Shown here piece by piece: positions 41,175 to 50,181 of a stretch of 64,000 nt of DNA. Each line of letters starts with the position of its first letter. Position 1 is the first letter of the stretch. The notes beneath the pieces were generated by a model. It did no database searches, was not told the origin of the DNA, and worked only from the letters and a program-made list of their open reading frames with translations. Made by a program: the position numbers and the translations under genes. The stretch lies in NCBI GenBank assembly GCA_041392065.1, contig JAWKMU010000006.1, positions 62,001-126,000 of the forward strand, written 5' to 3'. Source of the stretch: CAJQLB01 sp041392065 (GTDB lineage Bacteria; Bacteroidota; Bacteroidia; Flavobacteriales; Flavobacteriaceae).

Positions 41175-42175
41175 TAATCTGAATATCTCTCTTTTACAAT
41201 AACTTCAACAGGTTTATTTTGAGGTGTAAATTGGTTATCATCCTTTCCTCCTGCTCTATCGTGATTTATAAACCATTTCCAGATAAAACCTCCAGCAAAC
41301 CAATCTTCACTCCAAAATTCATCAAATAAAGCTTGGGTTGCATTGTTTTGCGCATCAAGATTGGCTTCAACCTCATATCTATCGCTTTTCCAAGGTTCTT
41401 TTGCAGTGTAATCTACACTTCTGTAGCCAAATTCAGTAAACAAAATTGGTTTGTTAATTTTTTTAGAAATACTTTTAATTTCATTTTTATGTTTCTGCCA
41501 ACCTTGTCTGCACTCTTCTATGGTTGGAGTTTGAGCATCACTTACAGGAAAGTAGGCATCTACTCCAACATAATCTAATTCGCTCCAAAACGGAGTGCGT
41601 TTGTATTCGTCCCAATTGGCAGCATAAGTGAGTTTATCTTTATAAACAGTTTTTATTTTTTTAATTAAAACCTTCCAATACTCTGGTCTGTTAACTACAA
41701 ATTGCTCTAATTCTGTACCAATACATAAAATATCGACCTTAGTTTCTTTTGCTAATTCTGCAAAATCAAGAATAAACTTAGAATATGATTCTTCCAACTG
41801 TTTCCAGAGTTCTTCTGTATCCATTTTCATATGTCCAGTAAATTCACCTCGTATCCAAATATGAGGTTTCATCATTACTTTTACATGATGTTTGTGTAGT
41901 TCTTCAATATATTGTTTTGCTCCATTATTAGTTTCTCCAAACCATTGTCTGTTGGTATTGTAGATAATTTCAGGATTATCTTTACTTCTAATAAACCCAA
42001 AAGGCATAATCGCTGCATAGTTAGCATTGATGTTTAAAACAGGTTGAACATGTTTTTCAGAAATTGAATCTCTTGATGCCACAAAACTTACTCCATTAAT
42101 TTTTGGGACATTTACGCTTGTCATACTACAAGAGCAAAAAAACATTACCAAACAAAGCCGAAAAAGAATCTTCAT
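41171..42175 (-). CDS. Glycoside hydrolase-like (GH113-type TIM barrel) lipoprotein
   Basis: 334 residues. Lipobox FCSCSMTS at the N-terminus. The barrel shows NINANYAAIMPFGFIR, VKVMMKPHIWI, the probable acid in ILCIGTELEQF, DYVGVDAYFP and the probable nucleophile in FTEFGYRS, followed by GGFIWKWF. This fits GH113 beta-mannanase-like or GTA TIM-barrel proteins. Envelope-anchored, substrate unknown. Adjacent to glycosyltransferase genes but on the opposite strand. Confidence 0.75.
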   Translation of the reverse strand: MKILFRLCLVMFFCSCSMTSVNVPKINGVSFVASRDSISEKHVQPVLNINANYAAIMPFGFIRSKDNPEIIYNTNRQWFGETNNGAKQYIEELHKHHVKVMMKPHIWIRGEFTGHMKMDTEELWKQLEESYSKFILDFAELAKETKVDILCIGTELEQFVVNRPEYWKVLIKKIKTVYKDKLTYAANWDEYKRTPFWSELDYVGVDAYFPVSDAQTPTIEECRQGWQKHKNEIKSISKKINKPILFTEFGYRSVDYTAKEPWKSDRYEVEANLDAQNNATQALFDEFWSEDWFAGGFIWKWFINHDRAGGKDDNQFTPQNKPVEVIVKERYSDY

Positions 42176-42269
42176 AAGTGTTAATTAATTTCTAAATTTA
42201 AACAATCTGAAATGATTTGGTTAAGGATTTAACAAAACGTTCGACAAACCATTCAACCAAAATAAAAGC

Positions 42270-43610
42270 ATGGAACACATAGTCATTATTGGAAACGGAA
42301 TTTCTGGCGTAACAGCTGCAAGGCATATAAGAAAACTTTCCGATAAAAAAATCACTATTGTTTCAGCCGAATCTGATTACTTCTTTTCTCGTACAGCACT
42401 TATGTACGTGTATATGGGACACTTGAAGTTTGAGCATACCCAACCTTACGAAAACTGGTTTTGGAAAAAAAATCGTATCGATTTAAAAAGAGGTTATGTC
42501 GAAAAGATAGATACAGAAAAAAATACATTACATTTTGCTGAAGGTGACACTTTGCAATTTGATAAACTTATTATTGCCACTGGAAGCAAGTCCAATAAAT
42601 TTGGATGGCCAGGGCAAGACCTAAAAGGCGTTCAAGGTTTATACTCTAAACAAGATTTAGAAAATCTGGAAGTCTATGCGCCAAATAACAAAGTTTGTAA
42701 ACGTGCTGTTATTGTTGGTGGTGGGCTTATTGGTATTGAACTTGCTGAAATGCTACATTCTCGTCATATTCCTGTCACTTTTTTAGTACGTGAAATTAGT
42801 TTTTGGAATAGCGTTTTGCCTGCTCAAGAAAGTGCTATGATTAATAGAGAAATACTAAGTAATGGTATTGATTTGCGTTTATCATCTAATTTAAAGGAAA
42901 TTAAATCGGACGAAAACGGAAAAGTAAAATCAATTGTTATTGAAGAAACTGGTGAAGAAATTCTTTGTGACTTTGTTGGTTTAACTGCTGGTGTATCTCC
43001 CAATATTGATTTTTTAAAAGACTCTGAAATTAAAACTGGTCGAGGTGTAAAAGTCAACCGATTTTTAGAAACTAACATCAAAAATATTTACGCTATTGGT
43101 GATTGTGCAGAGCAGCATGAAGCTATAGGAAATCGCAGACCCATTGAAACCGTTTGGTACACAGGACGTATGATGGGAGAAACTGTGGCGCAAACAATTT
43201 GTGGAAATCGTGTCCAATACAAACCAGGACATTGGTTTAATTCTGCTAAGTTTTTTGATATTGAATATCAAACTTATGGTTGGGTTTGGGCAAAACCTAA
43301 AGACAATGAAGCCAGATTTTACTGGGAACATAAAAGTGGCAAGAAATGTATTCATATAAGTTATGATAAAAATACACGCGAACTTATAGGCATTAATACA
43401 TTTGGCATACGAATGCGTCATGAGTTTTTTGACAGAATACTTACTCAAAAACAATCTGTTGAATATGTTTTAGAACATTTAGCTGATGCTAATTTTGATC
43501 CTGAATTTTACAAACTCCATGAAAAAGAAATCGTGGCAAAATTCAACACAGAAAATGGCACAAATATTCGACTAAAAAAGAAAAGCTGGAAACGCATTTT
43601 TAGTGCTTAA
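42270..43610 (+). CDS. FAD-dependent pyridine nucleotide-disulfide-type oxidoreductase
   Basis: 446 residues. FAD-binding GNGISG (IVIIGNGISGVTAARHIRK), NAD(P)-binding GGGLIG (AVIVGGGLIGIELAEML), and the FAD C-terminal motif IYAIGDCAE. The pattern resembles nitrite reductase (NADH) small-flavoprotein/rubredoxin reductase types. The C-terminal ~90 residues are an extra region with HISYDKN and RMRHEFFDRIL. It overlaps the Fe-S gene by 8 bases, so the two probably form one electron-transfer system. Confidence 0.88.
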   Translation: MEHIVIIGNGISGVTAARHIRKLSDKKITIVSAESDYFFSRTALMYVYMGHLKFEHTQPYENWFWKKNRIDLKRGYVEKIDTEKNTLHFAEGDTLQFDKLIIATGSKSNKFGWPGQDLKGVQGLYSKQDLENLEVYAPNNKVCKRAVIVGGGLIGIELAEMLHSRHIPVTFLVREISFWNSVLPAQESAMINREILSNGIDLRLSSNLKEIKSDENGKVKSIVIEETGEEILCDFVGLTAGVSPNIDFLKDSEIKTGRGVKVNRFLETNIKNIYAIGDCAEQHEAIGNRRPIETVWYTGRMMGETVAQTICGNRVQYKPGHWFNSAKFFDIEYQTYGWVWAKPKDNEARFYWEHKSGKKCIHISYDKNTRELIGINTFGIRMRHEFFDRILTQKQSVEYVLEHLADANFDPEFYKLHEKEIVAKFNTENGTNIRLKKKSWKRIFSA

Positions 43611-45195
43611 TTATATGAAACAAATACAAAACATAGGATTAAGTCTTTTTTTAATCGGCCTTGCCATATTCACTTCTCTCATCTTTTTTGGAAGCTATGA
43701 AGTCACTCCAAAAGTTCTGGAGAATCTAGTCAACAACAAAGGCATAAAAAGCGAACTCTTCATCAATAATATGAATAGTCATGTGGTTGGAAAAGAATTC
43801 AAAAATCAATTTTCATTTTCTTCTGAAATTATCTCAGCCTTAAATACTGCTAACGAAACACACAAACAAAATAGCGAATGGGATAACGTAATTTGGGACA
43901 AACCTCATAGCTTTACTTATGAAATAGCCAAACAATCTGGAAACGGAATAGTTAAAGAAAATAAGTGGTTGTTTTGGTGGCTTACCTTCGGCTTAGGAAT
44001 TATAGGTGCTTTAATGTACATTGTTCCGAATGTGCTTGCAAAAGGACCTCCAGGTATAAAAAACAATGGCATTTGGTTCAATGCTGCCACTAATAGAGGT
44101 TGGATTGGTTGGTTTGCATTTATATTCTTAGTTGGTTTTTATGTGTTACTTTACTTTAGACCAGATTATATTGTTAATTGGACGTACATTGTCGATTCAA
44201 TAAGTGAAACCCTTAATGGTAATTTGGCAAGCCAATGGTTTTTATATGGTTTTTTGTATTGTGTGGTTATGATAGTGATGGCTGTACGTATGTACATCAA
44301 GTATCGTCATAATAAATATCAAACCTTACGAACCACTTCAGTGCTGTTCTTTCAAATTGTGTTTGCATTTTTAATTCCTGAAATTTTAGTGCGCTTTGAG
44401 AAACCTTGGTATGATTTTAAAAATGTTTTTCCTTTAGATTATGATTTCTTTTTTAGTTGGAATTTAGACCAACTCATAGCAAGTGGTGGATTAGGTATTT
44501 TCATTTTAGTTTGGGGAATTGTTTTAACGCTTGTCATTGTTCCAATAATGGTTTATTTCTTCGGAAAACGTTGGTACTGCTCTTGGGTTTGTGGTTGTGG
44601 TGGATTAGCCGAAACCCTTGGCGACCCTTACAGGCAATTATCTGATAAATCATTAAAAGCATGGCAATTGGAACGTTGGTTAGTACATGGTGTTTTAGTA
44701 TTTGCTATAGTGATGACAGGATTTACACTTTACTCCTATTTTTATGGAGCAGATACTGTTTTAGGCATTAAAACTCAAACCATTCAGGATATATATGGCT
44801 TTTTAATTGGTGCTATTTTTGCTGGTGTGATTGGCACTGGATTCTATCCTATTTTTGGGAATAGAGTATGGTGCCGTTTCGGTTGCCCTTTAGCAGCTTA
44901 TTTAGGCATTATACAACGTTTTAAATCTCGATTTAGAATCACAACCAATGGTGGACAATGTATTTCATGTGGTAATTGCTCCACCTATTGCGAACAAGGT
45001 ATTGATGTAAGAGCTTATGCTCAAAAGGGCGAAAATATTGTTAGAGCCAGTTGTGTTGGCTGCGGTATTTGCTCTGCAGTTTGTCCAAGAGGTGTTTTAA
45101 AGTTAGAAAATGGTCCTGAAAAAGGACGTATTAATCCTACTGAAATTCTTTTAGGCAATGATGTTAATTTAATGGATTTACTAAATCAAAAATAA
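43603..45195 (+). CDS. Polytopic membrane 4Fe-4S ferredoxin-type protein (NapH/CcoG-like)
   Basis: 530 residues. Several membrane spans, cysteine clusters at WYCSWVCGCGGLAE and VWCRFGCPLAAYLG, and two 4Fe-4S motifs near the C-terminus: CISCGNCSTYCEQG and CVGCGICSAVCPRG. This resembles NapH/CcoG-type membrane electron carriers. With the preceding flavoprotein it could carry electrons from NAD(P)H into the membrane; the acceptor (for example the di-iron hydroxylase nearby) is speculation. Start overlaps the flavoprotein stop by 8 bases. Confidence 0.88.
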   Translation: MLNYMKQIQNIGLSLFLIGLAIFTSLIFFGSYEVTPKVLENLVNNKGIKSELFINNMNSHVVGKEFKNQFSFSSEIISALNTANETHKQNSEWDNVIWDKPHSFTYEIAKQSGNGIVKENKWLFWWLTFGLGIIGALMYIVPNVLAKGPPGIKNNGIWFNAATNRGWIGWFAFIFLVGFYVLLYFRPDYIVNWTYIVDSISETLNGNLASQWFLYGFLYCVVMIVMAVRMYIKYRHNKYQTLRTTSVLFFQIVFAFLIPEILVRFEKPWYDFKNVFPLDYDFFFSWNLDQLIASGGLGIFILVWGIVLTLVIVPIMVYFFGKRWYCSWVCGCGGLAETLGDPYRQLSDKSLKAWQLERWLVHGVLVFAIVMTGFTLYSYFYGADTVLGIKTQTIQDIYGFLIGAIFAGVIGTGFYPIFGNRVWCRFGCPLAAYLGIIQRFKSRFRITTNGGQCISCGNCSTYCEQGIDVRAYAQKGENIVRASCVGCGICSAVCPRGVLKLENGPEKGRINPTEILLGNDVNLMDLLNQK

Positions 45196-45210
45196 CCACA
45201 AAAACTATTG

Positions 45211-45218
45211 TACTTTTG
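45211..45218 (+). promoter_or_regulatory. Predicted -7 box upstream of the GT2 gene
   Basis: TACTTTTG, exact consensus, 21 bases upstream of the ATG at 45240. No -33 TTG at the usual distance, so it may be weak. Confidence 0.35.
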
Positions 45219-45239
45219 CAATTTCTAAGCGACACCTAA

Positions 45240-45932
45240 ATGCCGATTATTAAAGTCATTATTCCTGCTTATAACGAAGCCAACTCTATAGCAAAGGTTA
45301 TTAACGTCATTCCTAAAATTGTAGACGAGGTTATCGTAGTAAGCAATAACTCTACTGATGCTACCGAAACAAATGCCAAAAAAGCTGGAGCAACCGTTTT
45401 AACCGAATCACAAAAAGGTTATGGTTATGCTTGCTTAAAAGGAATGGATTATGTTTCAAAACAGGAAACAAAACCAGACATTATTGTATTTCTTGATGGT
45501 GATTACAGTGATTATCCAGAAGAGCTTACCAAAATAGTAGAACCTATTATAAAAGAGAATATCGATTTTGTAATTGGTGCTCGTGTTAAACGACTTAGAG
45601 AACAAGGTTCTATGACAATACCTCAAATTTTTGGCAATTGGCTTGCTACTACTTTAATGCGCTTTATGTTCAATTCAAAATTTACAGATTTAGGTCCTTT
45701 TAGAGCCATTAAATATGAAAAATTATTGGCTTTAAACATGCAAGATAAAACCTATGGCTGGACAGTAGAAATGCAATTAAAAGCCTTAAAGCAAAAGCTA
45801 AGTTATGTTGAAATTCCTGTAAACTACAGAAACCGAATAGGTATTTCAAAAGTGTCTGGAACTGTAAAAGGTGCTATATTTGCAGGCATAAAAATATTGG
45901 GTTGGATTTTTAAATACAGCTTTAAACAATGA
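45240..45932 (+). CDS. GT2 family glycosyltransferase (dolichyl-phosphate-mannose-synthase-like)
   Basis: 230 residues. IPAYNEANSIAKVI, EVIVVSNNSTDAT, GYGYACLKGMDY and FLDGDYSDYPEE are the donor-binding and DxD-type motifs, with GPFRAIKYEKLL and GWTVEMQLKAL downstream. This is the GT2 class that loads sugars on lipid carriers (DPM1/ GtrB-like), without its usual C-terminal membrane helices. Overlaps the next gene by 4 bases. Confidence 0.88.
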   Translation: MPIIKVIIPAYNEANSIAKVINVIPKIVDEVIVVSNNSTDATETNAKKAGATVLTESQKGYGYACLKGMDYVSKQETKPDIIVFLDGDYSDYPEELTKIVEPIIKENIDFVIGARVKRLREQGSMTIPQIFGNWLATTLMRFMFNSKFTDLGPFRAIKYEKLLALNMQDKTYGWTVEMQLKALKQKLSYVEIPVNYRNRIGISKVSGTVKGAIFAGIKILGWIFKYSFKQ

Positions 45933-47419
45933 TTTTAGAAACCATCATTATCATTATTTATTCTACAGCTCTCATACTGATTTTTATGTATGCCTTGGCT
46001 CAATTAAACCTGTTATTTAATTATTTATCTGCTCAAAAAAAACAAAACAAAGCTCCAAAGTTTGATTTATCAAATCCTGATGAAATTCCTTTTGTAACCA
46101 TCCAGCTTCCTGTTTATAATGAGCTGTATGTAATGGAACGTTTGCTTGACAATATTTCTAAAATTGATTACCCTAAAGACAAACTTGAAATTCAGGTTTT
46201 GGATGATTCTACAGACGAATCATTTGAAGCTACTGCAAACCATATTAAACAATTACAACAATCTGGATTAGACATAAAACACGTTGTTAGAAATAACAGA
46301 AAAAGTTTTAAGGCTGGAGCTCTAAAAGAAGGATTAAAAATTGCAAAAGGCGAATTTATTGCCATTTTTGATGCCGATTTTATGCCAAAAAAAGATTGGT
46401 TAAAACGAACCATCCCTTATTTTAAAGATTCTAAAATTGGTGTTGTACAAACGCGTTGGTCACATATTAACAGAGATTACTCGATACTTACCAAAATACA
46501 AGCTTTTGCATTAGATGCTCATTTTTCATTAGAGCAAGTTGGCAGAAACAGTAAAGGTCATTTCATAAACTTTAACGGAACCGCTGGTGTTTGGCGTAAA
46601 CAATGCATTATAGACTCCGGAAATTGGCAAGGTGATACACTTACTGAAGATTTAGATTTGAGTTACAGAGCACAGCTAAACAATTGGAAATTTAAATACT
46701 TGGAAGATGTTGAAACTCCAGCCGAATTGCCTGTAGCAATTAGTGCTGCACGAACCCAACAATTTAGATGGAACAAAGGAGGTGCGGAGAATTTTAGAAA
46801 AATGATGTGGAAAGTGCTTAAAAACAATAACATTTCAGCAAAAACTAAAGTTCATGGATTACTTCATTTATTGAATAGCACCATGTTTTTGAATGTTCTT
46901 ATTGTTGCTGTTTTAAGCATTCCAATGCTATACATAAAAAATGAATACTCGCACTTAAAAATATATTTCTATGTGATGAGCTTTTTTGTTATTAGCACAC
47001 TCATTTTTTTTATTTGCTATTGGTTTATGTTCAAAAAAACTTATGGAAGCAGCTTAAAAGGTTTTGTGCAATACATTGTTATGTTCCTTACTTTTTTTTC
47101 AATAGCCATGGGCTTTTCATTGCATAACTCCATTGCAGTATTAGAAGGTCATTTTGGTAAACGAAGTGATTTTATTCGCACTCCAAAATTTAACATAAAC
47201 TCATTGAAAGATAGTTGGAAAGACAATAAATACCTTAACAAAAACATTTCTTTAAACGTAATTTTTGAAGGCTTACTGATGCTCTATTTTGCATTTGGTA
47301 TGTACAGTGCATTTGTGGTTGGCGACCAAGGTGGCGATTTCGGATTATTTCCTTTTCACTTGATGTTGTTTCTGGGTTTTGGTTATGTGTTTTTCAAATC
47401 GATAACATCAAAAGCTTAA
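45929..47419 (+). CDS. Membrane GT2 glycosyltransferase (beta-glycan/ceramide-glucosyltransferase-like)
   Basis: 496 residues. One N-terminal span, a GT2 domain with QLPVYNELYVMERLL, VLDDSTDES, FDADFMP, EDLDLSYRAQL and QFRWNKGG (the QxxRW motif of processive synthases), then four to five C-terminal membrane spans (LLNSTMFLNVLIVAVLSIPM ...). Fits cellulose-synthase-like or mannan synthase-like enzymes. The product is unknown. The gene overlaps its neighbours on both sides (4 bases and 1 base). Confidence 0.88.
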   Translation: MILETIIIIIYSTALILIFMYALAQLNLLFNYLSAQKKQNKAPKFDLSNPDEIPFVTIQLPVYNELYVMERLLDNISKIDYPKDKLEIQVLDDSTDESFEATANHIKQLQQSGLDIKHVVRNNRKSFKAGALKEGLKIAKGEFIAIFDADFMPKKDWLKRTIPYFKDSKIGVVQTRWSHINRDYSILTKIQAFALDAHFSLEQVGRNSKGHFINFNGTAGVWRKQCIIDSGNWQGDTLTEDLDLSYRAQLNNWKFKYLEDVETPAELPVAISAARTQQFRWNKGGAENFRKMMWKVLKNNNISAKTKVHGLLHLLNSTMFLNVLIVAVLSIPMLYIKNEYSHLKIYFYVMSFFVISTLIFFICYWFMFKKTYGSSLKGFVQYIVMFLTFFSIAMGFSLHNSIAVLEGHFGKRSDFIRTPKFNINSLKDSWKDNKYLNKNISLNVIFEGLLMLYFAFGMYSAFVVGDQGGDFGLFPFHLMLFLGFGYVFFKSITSKA

Positions 47420-48789
47420 TGCAACTTTGGAAGCTTCATAGAATTTCTTTGCTTCTTGCTCTAACTTCCATTTTATTTTATGCATCGTTTGCCTACGATT
47501 TAGAACGAACTGATTACGTAAAGTTATTAGGTTTATATTCTGGATTGTCTTTTCTGTTTTATAAACTTATTCAAATTTCAAAGCACAATTTAAAATTTCT
47601 TACTTGGTTTGCCTTCTCATTCAGAGCAGTTTTTATACTCGCCATACCTAATCTTTCTCAAGATTTTTATCGATTTATTTGGGATGGTCGCATGATTTTA
47701 GAAGGTTTTAACCCTTATTTATTTACTCCAGAATCTTTTATTATCAATAGCGAATTCCCTGTTAATCAAGCAAAGGAATTGTACAATGGAATGGGAAGTT
47801 TAAATGCAAGCCATTATACCAATTATCCACCTTTAAATCAATTGTGTTTTGCGATTGCTGGATTGTTGTCAGGGAAAAGTATTTTGGGCTCTGTTGTTGT
47901 ATTAAGGCTCATTATTATTGCTGCTGATTTTGGTACACTTTACTATGGTAAAAAACTATTAGAAAAACTAAAACTTCCTGCCTACAACATATTTTGGTAT
48001 CTATTAAATCCGCTTATTATTATTGAACTTACAGGAAACCTACATTTTGAAGGCGTTATGATTTTCTTTTTGGTTTGGAGTTTGTACTTGCTGTATTCTG
48101 GTAAATGGAAACTTGCAGCTATTGTATTTGCATGTTCTGTGTCGATTAAATTAATTCCATTGATTTTTTTACCTCTTTTTTATCAATATTTTACCAAAAG
48201 AGATGCTTCGACTGCGCTCAGCATGACAAAACTTATAATATTTTATGTAACTGTTGGAGCAATGACCATAATATTATTCCTTCCGTTTTACTCTTCACTG
48301 TTTTTAACCAACTATACCGAAACAGTTGCCTTATGGTTTAATAATTTTGAGTTTAATGCAAGCTTGTATTATGTGGTTAGAGAGATTGGCTACTCTATTT
48401 CTGGCTATAACCAAATTGCCATTATTGGAACAATTACATCAATAATTGTATTCTTATTTGTTTTAGTAATTGCTTTTTTTCGAAAGAATTTATCAATGAT
48501 TCAACTTATCACTGTGATGCTTTTAGCATTATCATTTTACTACTTTACAGCGACTACAGTACATCCTTGGTACATTGCAATGCTTTTAATACTTTCCGTA
48601 TTTACCAAATATAAATTCCCTTTAGTATGGAGTTTTGTTATTATACTCAGCTATTTGGCTTATTTACAAATTGGGAATGCAGATAAGTCAGAAAATTTAT
48701 GGGTTATTGCTTTTGAATATATTGTTGTTTATAGCTTTTTTATTTGGGAAGTTTGGATTAAGCCTAACAAATCAAAATTTACTTCTTAA
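47419..48789 (+). CDS. Polytopic lipid-linked-sugar mannosyltransferase-like protein
   Basis: 456 residues with about ten membrane spans. RAVFILAIPNLSQDFYRFIWDGRMILEGFNPYLFTPE carries the acidic D residues near the first loop that are typical of GT-C (GT87/DUF2029-like) enzymes using polyprenyl-phosphate sugars. The preceding GT2 of the DPM class would supply such a donor (inferred). Residues 262-270 (ASTALSM) come from an in-frame palindromic repeat in a loop. It ends convergent with gldC, overlapping by 11 bases. Confidence 0.78.
   Translation: MQLWKLHRISLLLALTSILFYASFAYDLERTDYVKLLGLYSGLSFLFYKLIQISKHNLKFLTWFAFSFRAVFILAIPNLSQDFYRFIWDGRMILEGFNPYLFTPESFIINSEFPVNQAKELYNGMGSLNASHYTNYPPLNQLCFAIAGLLSGKSILGSVVVLRLIIIAADFGTLYYGKKLLEKLKLPAYNIFWYLLNPLIIIELTGNLHFEGVMIFFLVWSLYLLYSGKWKLAAIVFACSVSIKLIPLIFLPLFYQYFTKRDASTALSMTKLIIFYVTVGAMTIILFLPFYSSLFLTNYTETVALWFNNFEFNASLYYVVREIGYSISGYNQIAIIGTITSIIVFLFVLVIAFFRKNLSMIQLITVMLLALSFYYFTATTVHPWYIAMLLILSVFTKYKFPLVWSFVIILSYLAYLQIGNADKSENLWVIAFEYIVVYSFFIWEVWIKPNKSKFTS
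48203..48228. repeat. 26-bp GACA-ended palindrome, copy 4 (inside GT-C gene)
   Basis: Stem ATGCT/AGCAT around loop TCGACTGCGCTC, then GACA. It is in frame, encoding ASTALSMT on the plus strand. Confidence 0.88.
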
Positions 48790-49114
48790 GCTCTAACTTT
48801 TCGGCAAAGTAATCACAAAAATCTTTCATAGTTGCAGTCATTTTTTCATCTTGAGTAGCACGATTAAAGGTATCACTCATACTAACAAGTGTTTGATGAA
48901 AAAATAGTTTCATTTCGTCAATTGGCATGTCTTTGGTCCAAAGATCAATACGCAATGATTCTTGATTATTACTATCCCAAACCGAAAGCATCATAGCTTT
49001 TGCTTCTTCGTTAGTAACACCTCCATCTTGAGCAGACCAAGTTAGTTTTTCAGGTATTCTGTTTTCATCTAATTCTACATTCAACTCAATTTTAGATGTA
49101 TGTGTATGTGCCAT
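48779..49114 (-). CDS. gldC: Gliding motility protein GldC
   Basis: 111 residues. The full GldC pattern: HTSKIELNVELDENRIPEKLTWSAQDGG at the N-terminus, MMLSVWDSNNQESLRIDLWTKDMPIDEMK in the middle and DTFNRATQDEKMTATMKDFCDYF at the C-terminus. Small cytoplasmic protein required for normal gliding. Directly follows gldB (1 shared base between stop and start). Confidence 0.95.
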   Translation of the reverse strand: MAHTHTSKIELNVELDENRIPEKLTWSAQDGGVTNEEAKAMMLSVWDSNNQESLRIDLWTKDMPIDEMKLFFHQTLVSMSDTFNRATQDEKMTATMKDFCDYFAEKLELKK

Positions 49115-50076
49115 TATTTGCGAGGTTTAAATTTAGATTTATTAAAAAGTTCTGTGGCATCCATTTGCAACATATCCTTAAAGTCTGTATCGTTATTTTC
49201 CATATAGGCTTTTACAATTTGCCATCCTATATATTGACCTAATCGTCCTGGAGATTCGGCATCAAGTTCTAAATTGAATTTTGTAAAAGGTGCAGGATTT
49301 ATAAAACGACTTGCCAGTTTTGGATTGGTTTCAAACAACAATTCTTTTTCAACAAAAAACTGCCAAATATTAGGTTCGTTTTCAATTGCCCAATCCAATT
49401 CTTCTTGTGTATAACCAATTTTCTCAGCATCAGTTTTAAACGGAATCATCACATCTTTAAAGTAGAGTAACTTACCAAAATACACCATTTCATCAATGAG
49501 CGATTTTCTTGCTGGTTGATAAATTTGTTTTTGAGCATACTCTGTTGCTAAATCAGATACTATTTGATTAGCTTCAAAATTTTGTCTAATATACTGTTGA
49601 ATATTACCATAAAACATGTGGTCTTTTCCTAAATAATTATCAATAGCAATTAATGCTATAGAATCTGTAACTATAGTTTTGCTTCTGTATTGCACATCGT
49701 TAATCAAAGTAATAACTCTTGGTGTTTTAAATGTTGGATAATAATATTTAAGATGTTGAAACAGGCTTTTTATCTCTTCATCTATGTCTGCAAAATCGGC
49801 ATATTGTTTTTGTATCTCAGAAAACATCTCTTGCTGCAAAGTGTCTTGCATTCTATTAATCCAAATAGAGTCATGATATCTACTTGAAAACATAAAAGGA
49901 TAATCAGTTTTTAGCTGAGGCAAATCACTTGGAGAAGCTTCTGTAAAGAGCTTTTCAAAACGTTCTGTATGGACGTTAATGTCTATTTTAGAAATTTCCT
50001 TTTCTATTTTACTATCATTTTTACAAGCTTGAAAAAACAATAGCATTACAATAAGTAAACTTAACAGGTTTCGCAT
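49114..50076 (-). CDS. gldB: Gliding motility lipoprotein GldB
   Basis: 320 residues. Lipobox FFQACKND at the N-terminus. The sequence follows GldB: KIDINVHTERFEKLF, DLPQLKTDYPFMFSSRYHDSIWINRMQDTLQQEM, YLGKDHMFYGNIQQYIRQNFEANQIV and GRLGQYIGWQIVKAYMEN. Known role in flavobacterial gliding machinery as an envelope lipoprotein; some members resemble DUF2268-type metal proteins. gldB-gldC next to nadE is a typical flavobacterial arrangement. Confidence 0.95.
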   Translation of the reverse strand: MRNLLSLLIVMLLFFQACKNDSKIEKEISKIDINVHTERFEKLFTEASPSDLPQLKTDYPFMFSSRYHDSIWINRMQDTLQQEMFSEIQKQYADFADIDEEIKSLFQHLKYYYPTFKTPRVITLINDVQYRSKTIVTDSIALIAIDNYLGKDHMFYGNIQQYIRQNFEANQIVSDLATEYAQKQIYQPARKSLIDEMVYFGKLLYFKDVMIPFKTDAEKIGYTQEELDWAIENEPNIWQFFVEKELLFETNPKLASRFINPAPFTKFNLELDAESPGRLGQYIGWQIVKAYMENNDTDFKDMLQMDATELFNKSKFKPRK

Positions 50077-50145
50077 AGTTTATCAATATCAAACTTAAAC
50101 GGTCATAATTTTTATTAATTATTTCAATCGTTTATTTTTGTTTTG

Positions 50146-50153
50146 CAAATGTA
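50146..50153 (-). promoter_or_regulatory. Predicted -7 box of gldB-gldC
   Basis: TACATTTG on the minus strand, exact consensus, 70 bases upstream of the gldB ATG. A plus-strand TATTTTTG at 50133-50140 could serve nadE. Confidence 0.4.
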
Positions 50154-50181
50154 CCATTCTTTGTCATAAAAACTAAACTTC

